Below are positions 52,444 through 62,845 of a stretch of DNA of 64,000 nucleotides, piece after piece; within the stretch, counting starts at the first letter, position 1, and each line of letters opens with the position of its first letter. The notes under the pieces are model-generated. The model saw only the letters and a program-made list of their open reading frames with translations. It was not told the DNA's origin and did not search any database. The stretch is from Marinilabilia salmonicolor JCM 21150 (GTDB lineage Bacteria; Bacteroidota; Bacteroidia; Bacteroidales; Marinilabiliaceae), in the NCBI RefSeq assembly GCF_000259075.1, contig NZ_AJKI01000012.1, positions 51,943-115,942 of the forward strand, given 5' to 3'. A program made the translations under genes and the position numbers.

Positions 52444-55400
52444 ATGAAGAAGATTTACCCTTTACTCATCGGTTTATTGGTATTTTTTGCCAATTCGTTT
52501 CATGCTCAGGCACAGGATGAAATTCCTCCTGAAGTTAGCTCCTACTACCCTACTGAGGATGCAACGGGTGTATCCCTGGACGTGGTGCTGGAGTTGACGT
52601 TTAATGAGCCAATCCAATACAATTCATCCAGTACTTCCAAGTACATTATAATTGAAGAAACAAACAATCCTTCAAATAGGTTGCTTGATATTTTTATCGC
52701 TAATGGCAGAGCAGGTAGTTTCTCAGGTAGCATTGAACTTAACAATAACTCAATAACTCTCACACCCTCTTCAACTCTTGAACCTGAGACCCAATATTCT
52801 GTAATAATCGATGCTGGTGCTCTTGAAGATGCAGCAGGAAATTCTTTCTCCGGTATCGACGATACGAATACCCAATGGCGTTTCACCACCGTATCCCGCC
52901 CAGCTGTTTCAACGGTTTCGCCCGTCCACAATGCCACAGGCGTCACAGGACTTCAGCAGTTGTCTGTTACCTACAACGAGGAGGTAACCTTAGCGGCTAA
53001 CAAAAACCTCACCATCAAAAAGTCAGACGGCACTGTATTTCAGACCATCAATACCAACGATGGTACCTTAATATCTGTCAACACCACCGATAACAAAACC
53101 GTGGAGATTAACCACAATGCCTTTAACGGAGATCAGGGATTTTACATTGACGCAGATGAAGGGCTTGTTGTTTCAAATACATCAGGAGTGGGTTCTGCTG
53201 CCATAGACGGAACATCTTCGTGGGCTTTTACCACCGCCACAGCGCCTATAGTTGCCGAATATGGTCCGGCCAATACCCCGGAAGCAATCGTCCATGCCGA
53301 TGAGCCATTGACTCTCAGGTATGATAAGCCTGTTACTTTGGCCTCCGATAAAAATGTGACCATCTATTCTGACGGTCAACAGCATTTTCAAACCATCAAC
53401 ACAACAGATAACCCTGCATTTTTTACGTACGATTCCAATACCTACACGCTAACCATCGATCACAATCTTTTTCCGGCATATTCATCCATTTATGTGGTGG
53501 TGGACGAAGGTCTTGTTACTGCGGATGATAACAAAATCGCTTCCACCAAGGTTGACGGACTCAACCAGGAATGGGATTTCATGACTGTCGCTGCTCCGGT
53601 TCTGCAGGAAGTTGCCCCCAACGGGGTTACTAAGGTGCCGGGAAATCAGGCTTTGACACTCACATATAATGAAGACATCACAACGGGAGACAATAAAAAC
53701 CTGTACATCTACAATACGGCCAACGAATTGATTGAAACCATCAACACCACCAACAACAGCGCTAATTTCTCCATCACAGATAAAATTCTGACCGTAACGC
53801 ACTCACCTCTGTCCGGCAATACCGATTACTACATTCTTACGGATAAAGGCCTGGTAAAGTCGGCCAATACTGCAATGGAGGCAGATGCCATCTCCGGCAC
53901 ATCATACTGGACTTTTACCACTAACGGAGGTCCGGTTGCAGAGATTCTGACTCCTGCTGCCGCCGCAACCGGAATATCCATCACAGCACCTTTCAGTATC
54001 GATTTCAATGAGAATATTGTCCGGGGAACATCAGGCTCCCTGACCATTCGTGAAAGTGACGAAACAGTAGTGGAGACCATCGCTTTTGACAGTGAACAAC
54101 TTACTTTTGTCAATGATATCCTAACCATCAGTCACTCAATTCTATCGCCTGAAACCACCTATCACATTCAAGTAGAAAACAGCATGGTGGTATCGGATGC
54201 CACAGGGACTCCCTGGGAAGGCATCAGTGACGAAAGCTGGAGTTTCACCACTGCCGGAGCACCAACCATATCAAGTTATGACCCATTAAACGGGGAGACT
54301 TCGGCTCCGGTAAACCAACCATTAACGCTCACATTCTCCGAGAACATTAAGCGCGGAAACACAGGTTATCTAAACATCCGCAGAGACGATGGCAGCGAAA
54401 ACGGAGTTGCCTTTAAGGCTTTCTCTTTCGATGATCCCGATCTGGTTTTCTCAAACAACACGTTGAGCATAAACCATGACTTGCTAACTGCAGAAACAAC
54501 CTATTTTGTAAAAATTGAACCCGGAGTAATTGTGTCTGAAGGTACTGATGTGACTTTTGGTGGAATAGCTGACAATAACCAGTGGCGCTTTACCACAGCA
54601 GCCCCCCCTACGGCCAACTCTTTTGACCCCGTCAGCGGTAATGAGCTAACATCAGCCACCGGCAACCTGACCATTACCTTTTCTGAAAACATTGAATTGG
54701 GAACATCAGGGGCAATCCGCATTAAATACGAAACCGATAATACTACTTTTCAGTCCATCACTTTTGAAGATACTGAAAACATCAGCATCACAGACGATGT
54801 GCTTACCATCTCTCACCAGGAATTCCCTCCATCCGAAAGCTTTTACGTCCTCATGGATGCAGGGTTTGTAAGGTCAACAGCCAGTGGAGTGGCATTTCCC
54901 GGATTAGAAGAAACCACCACCTGGACCTTTACCTCACCTGCAGGGCCGGCCATATCCACCTATGATCCGGCCAACAACAGCTTCGACATACCGGTAGATG
55001 CACAACTGATTCTGACTTTTGACCAATCCATTGCCAGAGGTACAGGGAATATGGTCATTCATTATCAGGATGGAGGTGGTGATGCCGTAATTGTAAGTGC
55101 CACATCAGAAAACAAACTCACCATCAATGGTAACACATTGACCTTTTACAATCTGAATATGCCACACGAAGAGACCCTCTATGTCACCATGGATGCAGGT
55201 TTTGTAAAATCAGCCGATACAGGTTTTGCTTTTGATGGCATTTCTGACAATACCGACTGGGTATTCACGACCCTTCCGGAACCACCATCCTGGATAACCG
55301 GATATCCGGTTTTCAGCGACATCACTACCAATAGCATTGATCTGGATTTGCAAACCAATATCGATTCACGTTACTATTTTGTGATTTCTGACAGTGAGGC

Positions 55401-57498
55401 AGCGCCGACAGTGGAACAAATCGTTGCCGGCAAGTTGTCAGCAGTAGTTGATGCTATGGTCGCCGGGGATGGCCCACTAACAGCCAATACCATTTTTACA
55501 CATACCGGAATTGACATCTCTGAATCGAATCTGCCTTCAGGTTCCTATTACTACATGCACCTGGTGGCAAAACACACCAACAAAGACCTCTATTCTAAAC
55601 CAACCACCCTACTGATTGACAAGGTGGCACCGGTCACTACGATTTTTCCGGCCGATGGAACCGATTATTTTCCACAGGATGGAAAAATAAAAATTTCCTT
55701 CAATGAGAAAATCTTCGACAACTCAGGAACCGAATATGCTAACACCAACCTGACCGGGCTGATTGGGTTGACCGTTACTGATGGTGGCGCCTCTGTCAAC
55801 CATTCGGTCAGCATCGCCCCATCAGGAAGAGAAATAACGGTTACTCCTTCGGCTGATTTACAACCCCGAACCGGATACACCATAACTGTCAATCAGGTAT
55901 ATGACGAGATTGGCAACGGACAAACAGTTTCTACAGTTACCACCTTTACCACAGACCAGCTTTACACCTGGACAGGAGCAGGAACAGATGCCACTGTTTG
56001 GACAGACCCGGATAACTGGGAAGGCCAGCCTCAGGGAGGCTATACCGATGGCAGTGTTCATATTCCAAATTCCGTGACATCCTATCCGGAAATTTCAGGC
56101 GACATTACCATCTACAACCTGAACATTGAACCGGGGGCATCTCTCACACACTCATCAGGCATTCTTTCGGTAAGTGGTGAGTTCAGACTGCAATCGTCCG
56201 ATCAGGTTAATGCCTCCTATATTTATACCGGAGGCAGTCTCACAGTGACGCCTGACAGTGTAAAAATTGAACAAGCCATTTCGGCCAATAATAGAAACTA
56301 TAATGTATCATCCCCTACCAATGGAGCAACAAAGGCTGACATGGGGGTTACCAATAAACTCTTTGAATGGAGCAATGGTGACGGAAGCTTTTTAGAACTG
56401 GGAGAGACAGAAACGCTTCAACCCGGTCATGGATACCTTCTGAGAAGCGAAGTGGGAACAATCACCTTCTCCGGAGGCATCAATCTTTCCGATATTACCA
56501 TTCCTGTGCAATGGTCCTCTGCAGGTAAAGGCTGGAATCTGGTAGGCAATCCATTTACGGCATCCATTGACTGGAACAACGTCACCCAAAACAATGTGGC
56601 AAACGGTTTCTGGCTTTGGGACAATACTCAGAATCTTTACGGCGTATATAACCAGGAATTGGAAACGGGTGTCAATCTGACCTCATCGGTGATTCCTTCC
56701 AATCATGCGTTCTTCGTCAAAGTACCTGCTGAAATGCGTCACCTGGAATCGTCCGTCACCTTTGAAGTGGCTGATGTGCAAAACAACGAGAACTCCTATC
56801 TGAAATCGGCCGGTTTTACGCCTGCTTCATTAAAACTAGCAGGAAGCAACGGAGAAGTCAGAGATGAAACTGCCATTGTAATGCACCCCGATGCCATTGA
56901 CGGTCTGGATCATCTGGATTCGGAAAAATATTTGTCCAGAGCCTCTGCCACCATAGAGTTGTTTGTCCCGGTTGATGGAACCAATATTGCAATCAATGCC
57001 ATTCCTGACAGCGACTGGAAAGAAAAATCCATTCCTTTGGGATTTTATGCTAACCAGGCAGGGAGTTTCCAAATAGAAGTTTCCGAACAGTCCATTCACG
57101 ACCTCGACCAGTTAATTTTGACCGATCATGTGGAGAATAAAGACTGGGCACTGAGTGAATACTCCCCATACACTTTTGATGTGAACACCTCAGGGACCAA
57201 CTCTTCACGATTTACCCTGAAAATGGTCAGAAAGTCAGTGGCCACAGCCATACAAACTCCGGAGAAAAAACAATCCGACAATTGTATCGTTTACACGCAT
57301 CAGTCACAAATCGTAGTGGAAACACCCAATGTTCAAAACCTAAGGTATCATCTCAACGACCTGAGCGGACGCACCCTGGAAACCGGCAAACTAAATCCGG
57401 GTTCCACTCATTACATCGATACGCCCGTCAGCGGTATTTATGTGGTTACCATCCTGTCAGAAAATGGGAAGGAACAGCATAAAGTGGCTGTAGAGTAA
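52444..57498 (+). CDS. Large secreted Ig-like (Big_5) multidomain protein, probable T9SS cargo
   Basis: A 1684-aa surface or secreted protein. Signal peptide MKKIYPLLIGLLVFFANSFH then AQAQ. Eight Big_5/SbsA-type Ig-like domains of about 105 residues follow, each opening like PAVSTVSPVHNATGV and holding an L-x-x-x-[FY]-[NS]-E-x-[IV] strand (LTFNEPI, VTYNEEV, DFNENI, LTFSENI), with ends like WxFTT. A fibronectin-type region and another Ig-like domain come next, then a region starting YTWTGAGTDATVWTDPDNWE, typical of T9SS proteins, and a C-terminal domain ending GIYVVTILSENGKEQHKVAV, like a type A sorting signal. A paralog lies at 59597. Possible adhesin; exact role unknown. Confidence 0.88.
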   Translation: MKKIYPLLIGLLVFFANSFHAQAQDEIPPEVSSYYPTEDATGVSLDVVLELTFNEPIQYNSSSTSKYIIIEETNNPSNRLLDIFIANGRAGSFSGSIELNNNSITLTPSSTLEPETQYSVIIDAGALEDAAGNSFSGIDDTNTQWRFTTVSRPAVSTVSPVHNATGVTGLQQLSVTYNEEVTLAANKNLTIKKSDGTVFQTINTNDGTLISVNTTDNKTVEINHNAFNGDQGFYIDADEGLVVSNTSGVGSAAIDGTSSWAFTTATAPIVAEYGPANTPEAIVHADEPLTLRYDKPVTLASDKNVTIYSDGQQHFQTINTTDNPAFFTYDSNTYTLTIDHNLFPAYSSIYVVVDEGLVTADDNKIASTKVDGLNQEWDFMTVAAPVLQEVAPNGVTKVPGNQALTLTYNEDITTGDNKNLYIYNTANELIETINTTNNSANFSITDKILTVTHSPLSGNTDYYILTDKGLVKSANTAMEADAISGTSYWTFTTNGGPVAEILTPAAAATGISITAPFSIDFNENIVRGTSGSLTIRESDETVVETIAFDSEQLTFVNDILTISHSILSPETTYHIQVENSMVVSDATGTPWEGISDESWSFTTAGAPTISSYDPLNGETSAPVNQPLTLTFSENIKRGNTGYLNIRRDDGSENGVAFKAFSFDDPDLVFSNNTLSINHDLLTAETTYFVKIEPGVIVSEGTDVTFGGIADNNQWRFTTAAPPTANSFDPVSGNELTSATGNLTITFSENIELGTSGAIRIKYETDNTTFQSITFEDTENISITDDVLTISHQEFPPSESFYVLMDAGFVRSTASGVAFPGLEETTTWTFTSPAGPAISTYDPANNSFDIPVDAQLILTFDQSIARGTGNMVIHYQDGGGDAVIVSATSENKLTINGNTLTFYNLNMPHEETLYVTMDAGFVKSADTGFAFDGISDNTDWVFTTLPEPPSWITGYPVFSDITTNSIDLDLQTNIDSRYYFVISDSEAAPTVEQIVAGKLSAVVDAMVAGDGPLTANTIFTHTGIDISESNLPSGSYYYMHLVAKHTNKDLYSKPTTLLIDKVAPVTTIFPADGTDYFPQDGKIKISFNEKIFDNSGTEYANTNLTGLIGLTVTDGGASVNHSVSIAPSGREITVTPSADLQPRTGYTITVNQVYDEIGNGQTVSTVTTFTTDQLYTWTGAGTDATVWTDPDNWEGQPQGGYTDGSVHIPNSVTSYPEISGDITIYNLNIEPGASLTHSSGILSVSGEFRLQSSDQVNASYIYTGGSLTVTPDSVKIEQAISANNRNYNVSSPTNGATKADMGVTNKLFEWSNGDGSFLELGETETLQPGHGYLLRSEVGTITFSGGINLSDITIPVQWSSAGKGWNLVGNPFTASIDWNNVTQNNVANGFWLWDNTQNLYGVYNQELETGVNLTSSVIPSNHAFFVKVPAEMRHLESSVTFEVADVQNNENSYLKSAGFTPASLKLAGSNGEVRDETAIVMHPDAIDGLDHLDSEKYLSRASATIELFVPVDGTNIAINAIPDSDWKEKSIPLGFYANQAGSFQIEVSEQSIHDLDQLILTDHVENKDWALSEYSPYTFDVNTSGTNSSRFTLKMVRKSVATAIQTPEKKQSDNCIVYTHQSQIVVETPNVQNLRYHLNDLSGRTLETGKLNPGSTHYIDTPVSGIYVVTILSENGKEQHKVAVE

Positions 57499-58066
57499 AG
57501 AGATTGGTTTCCTACTCCGCTGAAGCTTCGTAGGATGAAAGAGAAAAAAATTGAGGTTAAGAATATCCCCCTACCCCTCGTTTCCGAACGAGGGGTTTTT
57601 CATCTCTCGTCTCCTGACGAGAATTCTATCCAAAGACCGCCAATCATCATAACAGGGTGTCACCCCTGCCGGGGCTTTTCCATATAATTTAATGCCAATG
57701 CTACCATACTGCCGCCCCGCCGGGGCTGATCCATGGCAACCCAAGATCCCAAATATTTCACTAGGAAAAGCCCCAGGAGTAAGGCAACAATCTGGTAGAA
57801 CATATACAACACAAAAAATAATTTAATCCCCGGCAGGGGTAACACTTTTTCAAACCTGAATCACTCAGAAACAAACCCAAAACACTCAACACAAAACTCC
57901 CGCCGGGCGAATTTCTTTTCAGGTAAAAGGACAAATCACCTGGTCCCCACAACTTTTCAAACGAATTCTTCCCCCTGAAAAATTCCATCCCCCTCCTTGG
58001 GAGGGGTTAGGGGAGGCTTTCCATCCCTCTCCCTGGAGGGGTTAGGGGAGGCCCCCCTTTTTTTTC
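57499..58066 (+). repeat. Family D part-copies and GGGGTTAGGGGAGGC words
   Basis: No gene. CCCCTCGTTTCCGAACGAGG with CTCGTCTCCTGACGAG at about 57573-57625. GCCCCGCCGGGGCTGATCC at about 57710, and related CCCCTGCCGGGGC words at 57665 and 57830. Two GGAGGGGTTAGGGGAGGC words at about 57998 and 58035. They stop just before a promoter-like box at 58067. Confidence 0.75.
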
Positions 58067-58074
58067 TATCTTTG
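58067..58074 (+). promoter_or_regulatory. -7 box (TATCTTTG) of the methyltransferase gene
   Basis: TATCTTTG matches TAnnTTTG exactly, 16 bp before the TTG start at 58090, so the leader would be very short. Where a -33 box should be, the sequence is repeat-derived C/T runs. Confidence 0.5.
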
Positions 58075-58089
58075 CAAAAAACACCCACA

Positions 58090-58830
58090 TTGAAAAAAGA
58101 TTCCATCAAACCAAAAGCGCTCGACATCATTGGCACAGCCTGCCGGGATTACCTACAAAAACCCGACAAAAATCTCAGCATTGAAGTCTGGAGCAACATC
58201 GCTGAGACCGACATCATTCCGGTTCACTATCTCTTCCGCCCCTATAAAGAAATGCCCTCGTTGGAACAGGAAGCCCTGACTCTGTGCAAGGGTAAAGTGC
58301 TGGACATCGGAGCAGGTGCCGGATCACATGCGCTATGGCTACAGGAACAGAACATGGAAGTCACAGCCCTCGAAATTAGTCCGGGCGCCTGTGAAGTAAT
58401 GCAGCAACGGGGCGTAAAGAACATCCTGTCGGAAGACTTCTTCAACCTGACAGAAGGAGTCCGCTACGATACACTTCTGATGCTTATGAACGGCATCGGA
58501 ATCGCAGGCACCACCCATCGTTTAAAAGAATTTTTCTCTGTCGCACGAAAACTGCTGAAACCCGGAGGCCAGATATTAGTTGACAGCTCCGATTTGCGCT
58601 ACCTCTTTCTGGAGGACGACGGCAGCATCCTCATCAATCTCAACGACAGCTACTACGGTGAAGTGGAATACCGCATGAGTTACAAAGGGCGCAAAGGACG
58701 ACGCTTCCCCTGGCTTTTCATCGACGACCAGCTGCTGCAATACCATGCAGAAAAAAACGGATTCCGGTTTGAACGCATCGCCGAAGGGGAGCATTTCGAT
58801 TATCTGGCAAGATTAACAATAACCTCCTGA
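58090..58830 (+). CDS. SAM-dependent class I methyltransferase
   Basis: A 246-aa protein read from TTG 58090 (first residues KKDSIKPKALDII). The frame is open to 57997 but that part is repeat, and the promoter-like box lies inside it. GKVLDIGAGAGSHALWLQEQ is motif I, followed by VTALEISPGACEVMQQRGV (motif II acidic residue) and LLKPGGQILVDSSDLRYLFL (motif III region). Substrate unknown; small molecule more likely than nucleic acid. Alone between repeat blocks. Confidence 0.85.
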   Translation: MKKDSIKPKALDIIGTACRDYLQKPDKNLSIEVWSNIAETDIIPVHYLFRPYKEMPSLEQEALTLCKGKVLDIGAGAGSHALWLQEQNMEVTALEISPGACEVMQQRGVKNILSEDFFNLTEGVRYDTLLMLMNGIGIAGTTHRLKEFFSVARKLLKPGGQILVDSSDLRYLFLEDDGSILINLNDSYYGEVEYRMSYKGRKGRRFPWLFIDDQLLQYHAEKNGFRFERIAEGEHFDYLARLTITS

Positions 58831-59596
58831 ATTTGAGAAAACGGATTAAAACTAATCTGTGCCATCTGTGTATTCTTAAACGTTGCTTAGCAACCCCTGT
58901 GATTCCCCCGTTCGGGCGGATTTGTTTTGTAATTGCGTGATAAAAAACTAATTAAAAATTTGAGAACGAATGGAACCGCTTCGCTCTCGCTAAATATTTT
59001 TTAGACATATTCTTTTGTGATATTTATGCTTAAAAAATATCATGCTCGTTTCATCATAAAACTCATCTGCGTCCATCAGTACCATCTGCGGATCCTAAAA
59101 AGTTGCGAAGCAACCTCTGTGATTCTCTGCGTCATCTGCGGATATTATATTCTTTTACAGCAGTCATTCCCATCCCCGTTTCGTTCGTAAAGATTTTCAA
59201 GTTAACCCTGCCTGACAATCACAATAAAATCTCCCAACTCAAAGAATCAATCCCCCTCCTTGGGAGGGGTTAGGGGAGGCCTCCAATTGATCATTGATAA
59301 TTGATAATTAATCATCGCTTTCCCTCCCTTCATCAACTAAACCCCTCATTCACGTACCCTTTGCTATGTCAATAGCGTACAAACAGTTAAATTTACGCGT
59401 TACTTTTAAAACACACGAATACCCGGGTATCTGAAAATAAAAAAATTCAAGGCACAAGAAATTTTAAAACCGGTGTTTACTAAAGTATATGAGGATTTAA
59501 AAATTTTGAAGCAACGCAGAAGTTTGCATTTTTTGATGTTACCACAATGAACAAGGCTTTTTGAACATGGTTACACACAGGGTTAAATTGACGATT
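58831..59596 (+). repeat. Short-word repeats before the second Ig-like gene
   Basis: No gene. CTGTGCCATCTGTG words at about 58857, GTTGCTTAGCAACC at about 58883, CCGTTCGGGCGG at about 58908, CATCTGCG words at about 59065-59095 and 59130, GGAGGGGTTAGGGGAGGCCT at about 59262, and TTGATCATTGATAATTGATA at about 59287. The 190 bp before the next gene show no repeat and may hold its promoter. Confidence 0.6.
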
Positions 59597-62251
59597 ATGA
59601 AAACACTTCTACTTAAAATTGGATTGATTGGGGGAATGTCTCTGTTTATTCTTTCTTTATCGGCTCAAACTCCAAGCATAATTGAAGGGGGGTTCAATCC
59701 CGCACCAGGAGAAAACAGTGTTCCTATTAATGAGACATTGACTTTGACATTTGATGAAAACATAAGTTTTGGAACTACCACTTTTTACAATATTGAAATT
59801 AAAAATTCTGATGGAAGTCAGTTTGAAAGTTTCCCTATATTTGGAGGCATTAGTTACAATCCAAAACTTCACATCCCTCCAAATTCAAATACGCTAACCA
59901 TCAACCATTTTGATTTTGAAATAAATTCCACTTACTACGTAATAATACCCGATGGAGCTATCCAGGGCTTTTCAGGAATTTCCAATCCTGACGCATGGAA
60001 TTTTACCACCGAAGCCGGTCCACCAAACTGGACCGTACAACCATCACTAATTAACGAATCCCCTACCTCGGTGGATCTTACCGGAGGTACTGATCAGGAT
60101 GGCACCTGCTATTATGTTGTTACCGAATCTTTAACCTCGCCCTCCAACACCTTCATTACAGAGGGTAAAGATGAAAATGGAAATCTGATGGACGTGAGTG
60201 GTTCTGCGACACTCACAGCAAACAATACTTTTACCAAAAATATCGACATCTCTGATTTAAATTCAGGAGTAAGTTACTACATCCACATTCTGGCATACAA
60301 CGGAACTAAATTTGCAGAAGACGTAGTTAAAATTGAAATCGACCTGAAAGCACCATCATTATCCAACAACTATACTCCGGCGGATAATGCAACCGGAGTT
60401 CTTTTGGAAACATCCATAACGTTACCTTTCAATGAAAAATTATACAGCACCGACGGAACTGAAATAACTTCAGATAATGCATCCACTTATTTCAGAATCG
60501 AAAGCACTTTCGAAATCGTACCTTTTAATGCAGTATTTTCCAACAATGACAAAACCATCACCTTAACCCCCTCTAAAATACTTGAGGGAAACACCACTTA
60601 TACAGTTTCATTCCTTCAAAAATTTGAGGACATTATCGGTAATGAGCAGTCAACCAAAACCGGCAGTTTCTCCTTTACCACCGAGCTGGCAAATAAATGG
60701 ACAGGCAATGGTGCTGATAGTGACTGGGAGACCCCCGAAAACTGGGAAGGCAGTTATACATCCGGAAACAGCATTAATATACCGGCTGGATTAGCAAACT
60801 ATCCTGTTATTGAGACAGGAACAACCGCCACTGTGAACAATCTTTATGTGGAACCGGGGGCTTCTTTAACCCTCAATGGAGGAACTCTTAACATTAACGG
60901 CCTTTTTGTCCTTCAATCCAGTTTGGAATCCAACGCTTCGTTCATTCCTGCCGATGGTACTCTAAATGTAGATCCGCAAAATGTTCGGTTCCATCAACAC
61001 ATTGAAGCCAATGACAGGAATTACTATATTGGCACTTCTGTTAGCGGTGCAACCAAGAATTCTGCACAAATCACCAATCGCCTATTTACGTACAACAATG
61101 ACAACAACACATTCGTAAGAGCAGAAGATGACACAGAATTAATTCCCGGTATTGGTTATTTATGCCGGAGTGACAACTCACTTATATTTAGTGGAATTCC
61201 TGTCACTACAAACAAGCAGGTTTCCGTTCAAAGGAACAATACCGGAGGTTTAGGCTGGAATCTGATTAGCAATCCTTTCTCTGCAACGATTGACTTCAAT
61301 CAATTGCAGTTTGAAAAAACAGAAATAACAAATTCTTTTTGGATTTGGGACAATCTTGAAGAAAAATACAACACTTACAATGCTGAGTCTAATGTAGGTA
61401 TTGGAATTCCTAACGGACAGTCAGGCATTCCCTCGCATCAGGCATTTTGGGTTAGGGTATCACCGGGAGTAAGTACAGCTAATCTTACCTTCACAATTAG
61501 TTCTTTACAAGCCAACAGCTATTCTTATCTGAAATCAGCATCTTCCGGATTGTTGTACCCCACTTTCAAAATGGAAGCTGTATTCAATGGAAAAAAGGAT
61601 GAGACCGCCATTGTATTTGCAGAAAATGCAAGCAACTCATTAAGTGATCCATATGATACAGAAAAGAAACTGACATCGAATATAGATTATTGTCAGATAT
61701 TTACCTCTTTCACCAACGAAAGCAACATCACAACCAATCTGGCAATCAACGGACTACAGCCCTCACAGACCGAAATATCCGTTCCATTGATTTTTAAAGT
61801 TGCCAAAACAGGAATTGTAACTTTCAACATCAAAGACCTGACCTTACCACCCAATTCACAGGTAATTTTAGAAGACAAGGAAATCAATGATTTTATAACT
61901 CTTAATACTGAAAGCTCCTATCAATTTGAAGTCACTGAAACTGGCACCAACTCCTCCAGATTTGTCATACATTTCTCTGGAACCAAGGAGATTGTAACTT
62001 CTATCAACGATACCAATGATAATAACAATTCAAAAAAAGCCAGCTTCTACACAAACAATTCTGGAATAATTGCGTATATTGGCCAATTAAACAATCCCTC
62101 ATACAGATTGTTGGACACCAATGGAAAACTCATTGATAGTGGCAGATTAAATCCCGAATCAGAAAACAGGATTGCAGTCTCAAGAAAAGGTATGGTTATC
62201 CTGATTGTGGAATCAGAAAAAGAAAAACTTGAGTTCAAAACTGTTTTCTAA
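59597..62251 (+). CDS. Secreted Ig-like (Big_5) protein, probable T9SS cargo, paralog of 52444
   Basis: An 884-aa protein from ATG 59597 (MKTLLLKIGLIGGMSLFILS then LSAQ), with a clear signal peptide; an in-frame ATG at 59561 adds an unlikely N-terminus. One Big_5-like domain at the start (TLTLTFDENISF ... WNFTT), a fibronectin-type part (PPNWTVQPSLINESPTSVDL), a second Big_5-like domain (ITLPFNEKLYS), then a region like the paralog (KWTGNGADSDWETPENWEGS) and a C-terminal GRLNPESENRIAVSRKGMVI sorting-like end. AT-richer than its paralog. Followed 21 bp later by a small conserved gene, then a terminator. Confidence 0.88.
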   Translation: MKTLLLKIGLIGGMSLFILSLSAQTPSIIEGGFNPAPGENSVPINETLTLTFDENISFGTTTFYNIEIKNSDGSQFESFPIFGGISYNPKLHIPPNSNTLTINHFDFEINSTYYVIIPDGAIQGFSGISNPDAWNFTTEAGPPNWTVQPSLINESPTSVDLTGGTDQDGTCYYVVTESLTSPSNTFITEGKDENGNLMDVSGSATLTANNTFTKNIDISDLNSGVSYYIHILAYNGTKFAEDVVKIEIDLKAPSLSNNYTPADNATGVLLETSITLPFNEKLYSTDGTEITSDNASTYFRIESTFEIVPFNAVFSNNDKTITLTPSKILEGNTTYTVSFLQKFEDIIGNEQSTKTGSFSFTTELANKWTGNGADSDWETPENWEGSYTSGNSINIPAGLANYPVIETGTTATVNNLYVEPGASLTLNGGTLNINGLFVLQSSLESNASFIPADGTLNVDPQNVRFHQHIEANDRNYYIGTSVSGATKNSAQITNRLFTYNNDNNTFVRAEDDTELIPGIGYLCRSDNSLIFSGIPVTTNKQVSVQRNNTGGLGWNLISNPFSATIDFNQLQFEKTEITNSFWIWDNLEEKYNTYNAESNVGIGIPNGQSGIPSHQAFWVRVSPGVSTANLTFTISSLQANSYSYLKSASSGLLYPTFKMEAVFNGKKDETAIVFAENASNSLSDPYDTEKKLTSNIDYCQIFTSFTNESNITTNLAINGLQPSQTEISVPLIFKVAKTGIVTFNIKDLTLPPNSQVILEDKEINDFITLNTESSYQFEVTETGTNSSRFVIHFSGTKEIVTSINDTNDNNNSKKASFYTNNSGIIAYIGQLNNPSYRLLDTNGKLIDSGRLNPESENRIAVSRKGMVILIVESEKEKLEFKTVF

Positions 62252-62272
62252 ACAACTTGTTGTTTGTTTAGA

Positions 62273-62485
62273 ATGAAAAACCCGTTTAATAAAAAAAAAT
62301 ATATTCGTCCCGAACTCGTTGAAGTGGAGTTAGACAAAATGATTGTTTTGCAAGTTAATTCAGATGGACCTCCTATTCCTGATGATGATATTTGGAACTC
62401 TTCTGAAAACCCAACCTCCACTTCCGACTCCACTGATGAGTCCTTCGAAAAAAGCAGTTTCGAAGACAACCCTTTTCAGCGGTAA
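62273..62485 (+). CDS. Small conserved peptide, RPEhhxVxLD type
   Basis: A 70-aa protein, MKNPFNKKKYIRPELVEVEL then DKMIVLQVNSDGPPIPDDD and an acidic Ser/Thr-rich tail ending FEDNPFQR. The opening K-K-x-Y-x-x-P-E-h-x-x-h-x-h-[DE] followed by a short serine-containing hydrophobic run is shared by many small Bacteroidota proteins of unknown role, which also often end near (N)DPF. There is no signal peptide. It may be a modified-peptide precursor or a small secreted component tied to the protein encoded upstream, with which it shares a transcript; both are guesses. Confidence 0.7.
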   Translation: MKNPFNKKKYIRPELVEVELDKMIVLQVNSDGPPIPDDDIWNSSENPTSTSDSTDESFEKSSFEDNPFQR

Positions 62486-62515
62486 TGATTTGGTGTGCAA
62501 AATTTTAATCATAGA

Positions 62516-62545
62516 AACGACTTCAGATATGAGGTCGTTTTTTTT
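62516..62545 (+). terminator. Rho-independent terminator
   Basis: AACGAC-T-TCA then GATA then TGA-G-GTCGTT: a stem of about 10 bp with one mismatch, followed by a run of eight T. It closes the Ig-like and small-peptide pair. Confidence 0.82.
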
Positions 62546-62564
62546 GTTTGGGAGCGTGCTGGCT

Positions 62565-62760
62565 GAGGATGAGATTAGCCCCGGTCTTTAGGCCGCGGAT
62601 TCCAGAATACCACAACACCTTCTTGTCAGCCGGCTTCAAACCGGCTTCTGATAAACACCAATGATTTCTACATTTCCCCAAAAGCCGGCTCTTCTGACCT
62701 GTGTGCCGTTTCATTAATCCCCCGGCTAAACCCGGGGGCTAGGCTCATTATAAATTCCAT
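62565..62760 (+). repeat. Family E element
   Basis: AGATTAGCCCCGGTCTTTAG, AGCCGGCTTCAAACCGGCTT, AAAAGCCGGCTC and CCCGGCTAAACCCGGGGGCT in the same order as the copies at 44495, 48025 and 51935, with more divergence. Confidence 0.8.
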
Positions 62761-62821
62761 ACATAAAAAACATAGATTATATCAATTTGAACGCCTTCTA
62801 TGAGGTTTCCCCCAAAATACA

Positions 62822-62829
62822 TATATTTG
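62822..62829 (+). promoter_or_regulatory. -7 box (TATATTTG) of the GT2 gene
   Basis: TATATTTG, exact TAnnTTTG form, 17 bp before the ATG at 62846. A -33 box at the right distance is not evident. Confidence 0.45.
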
Positions 62830-62845
62830 AAAAAAACATTCCCCC

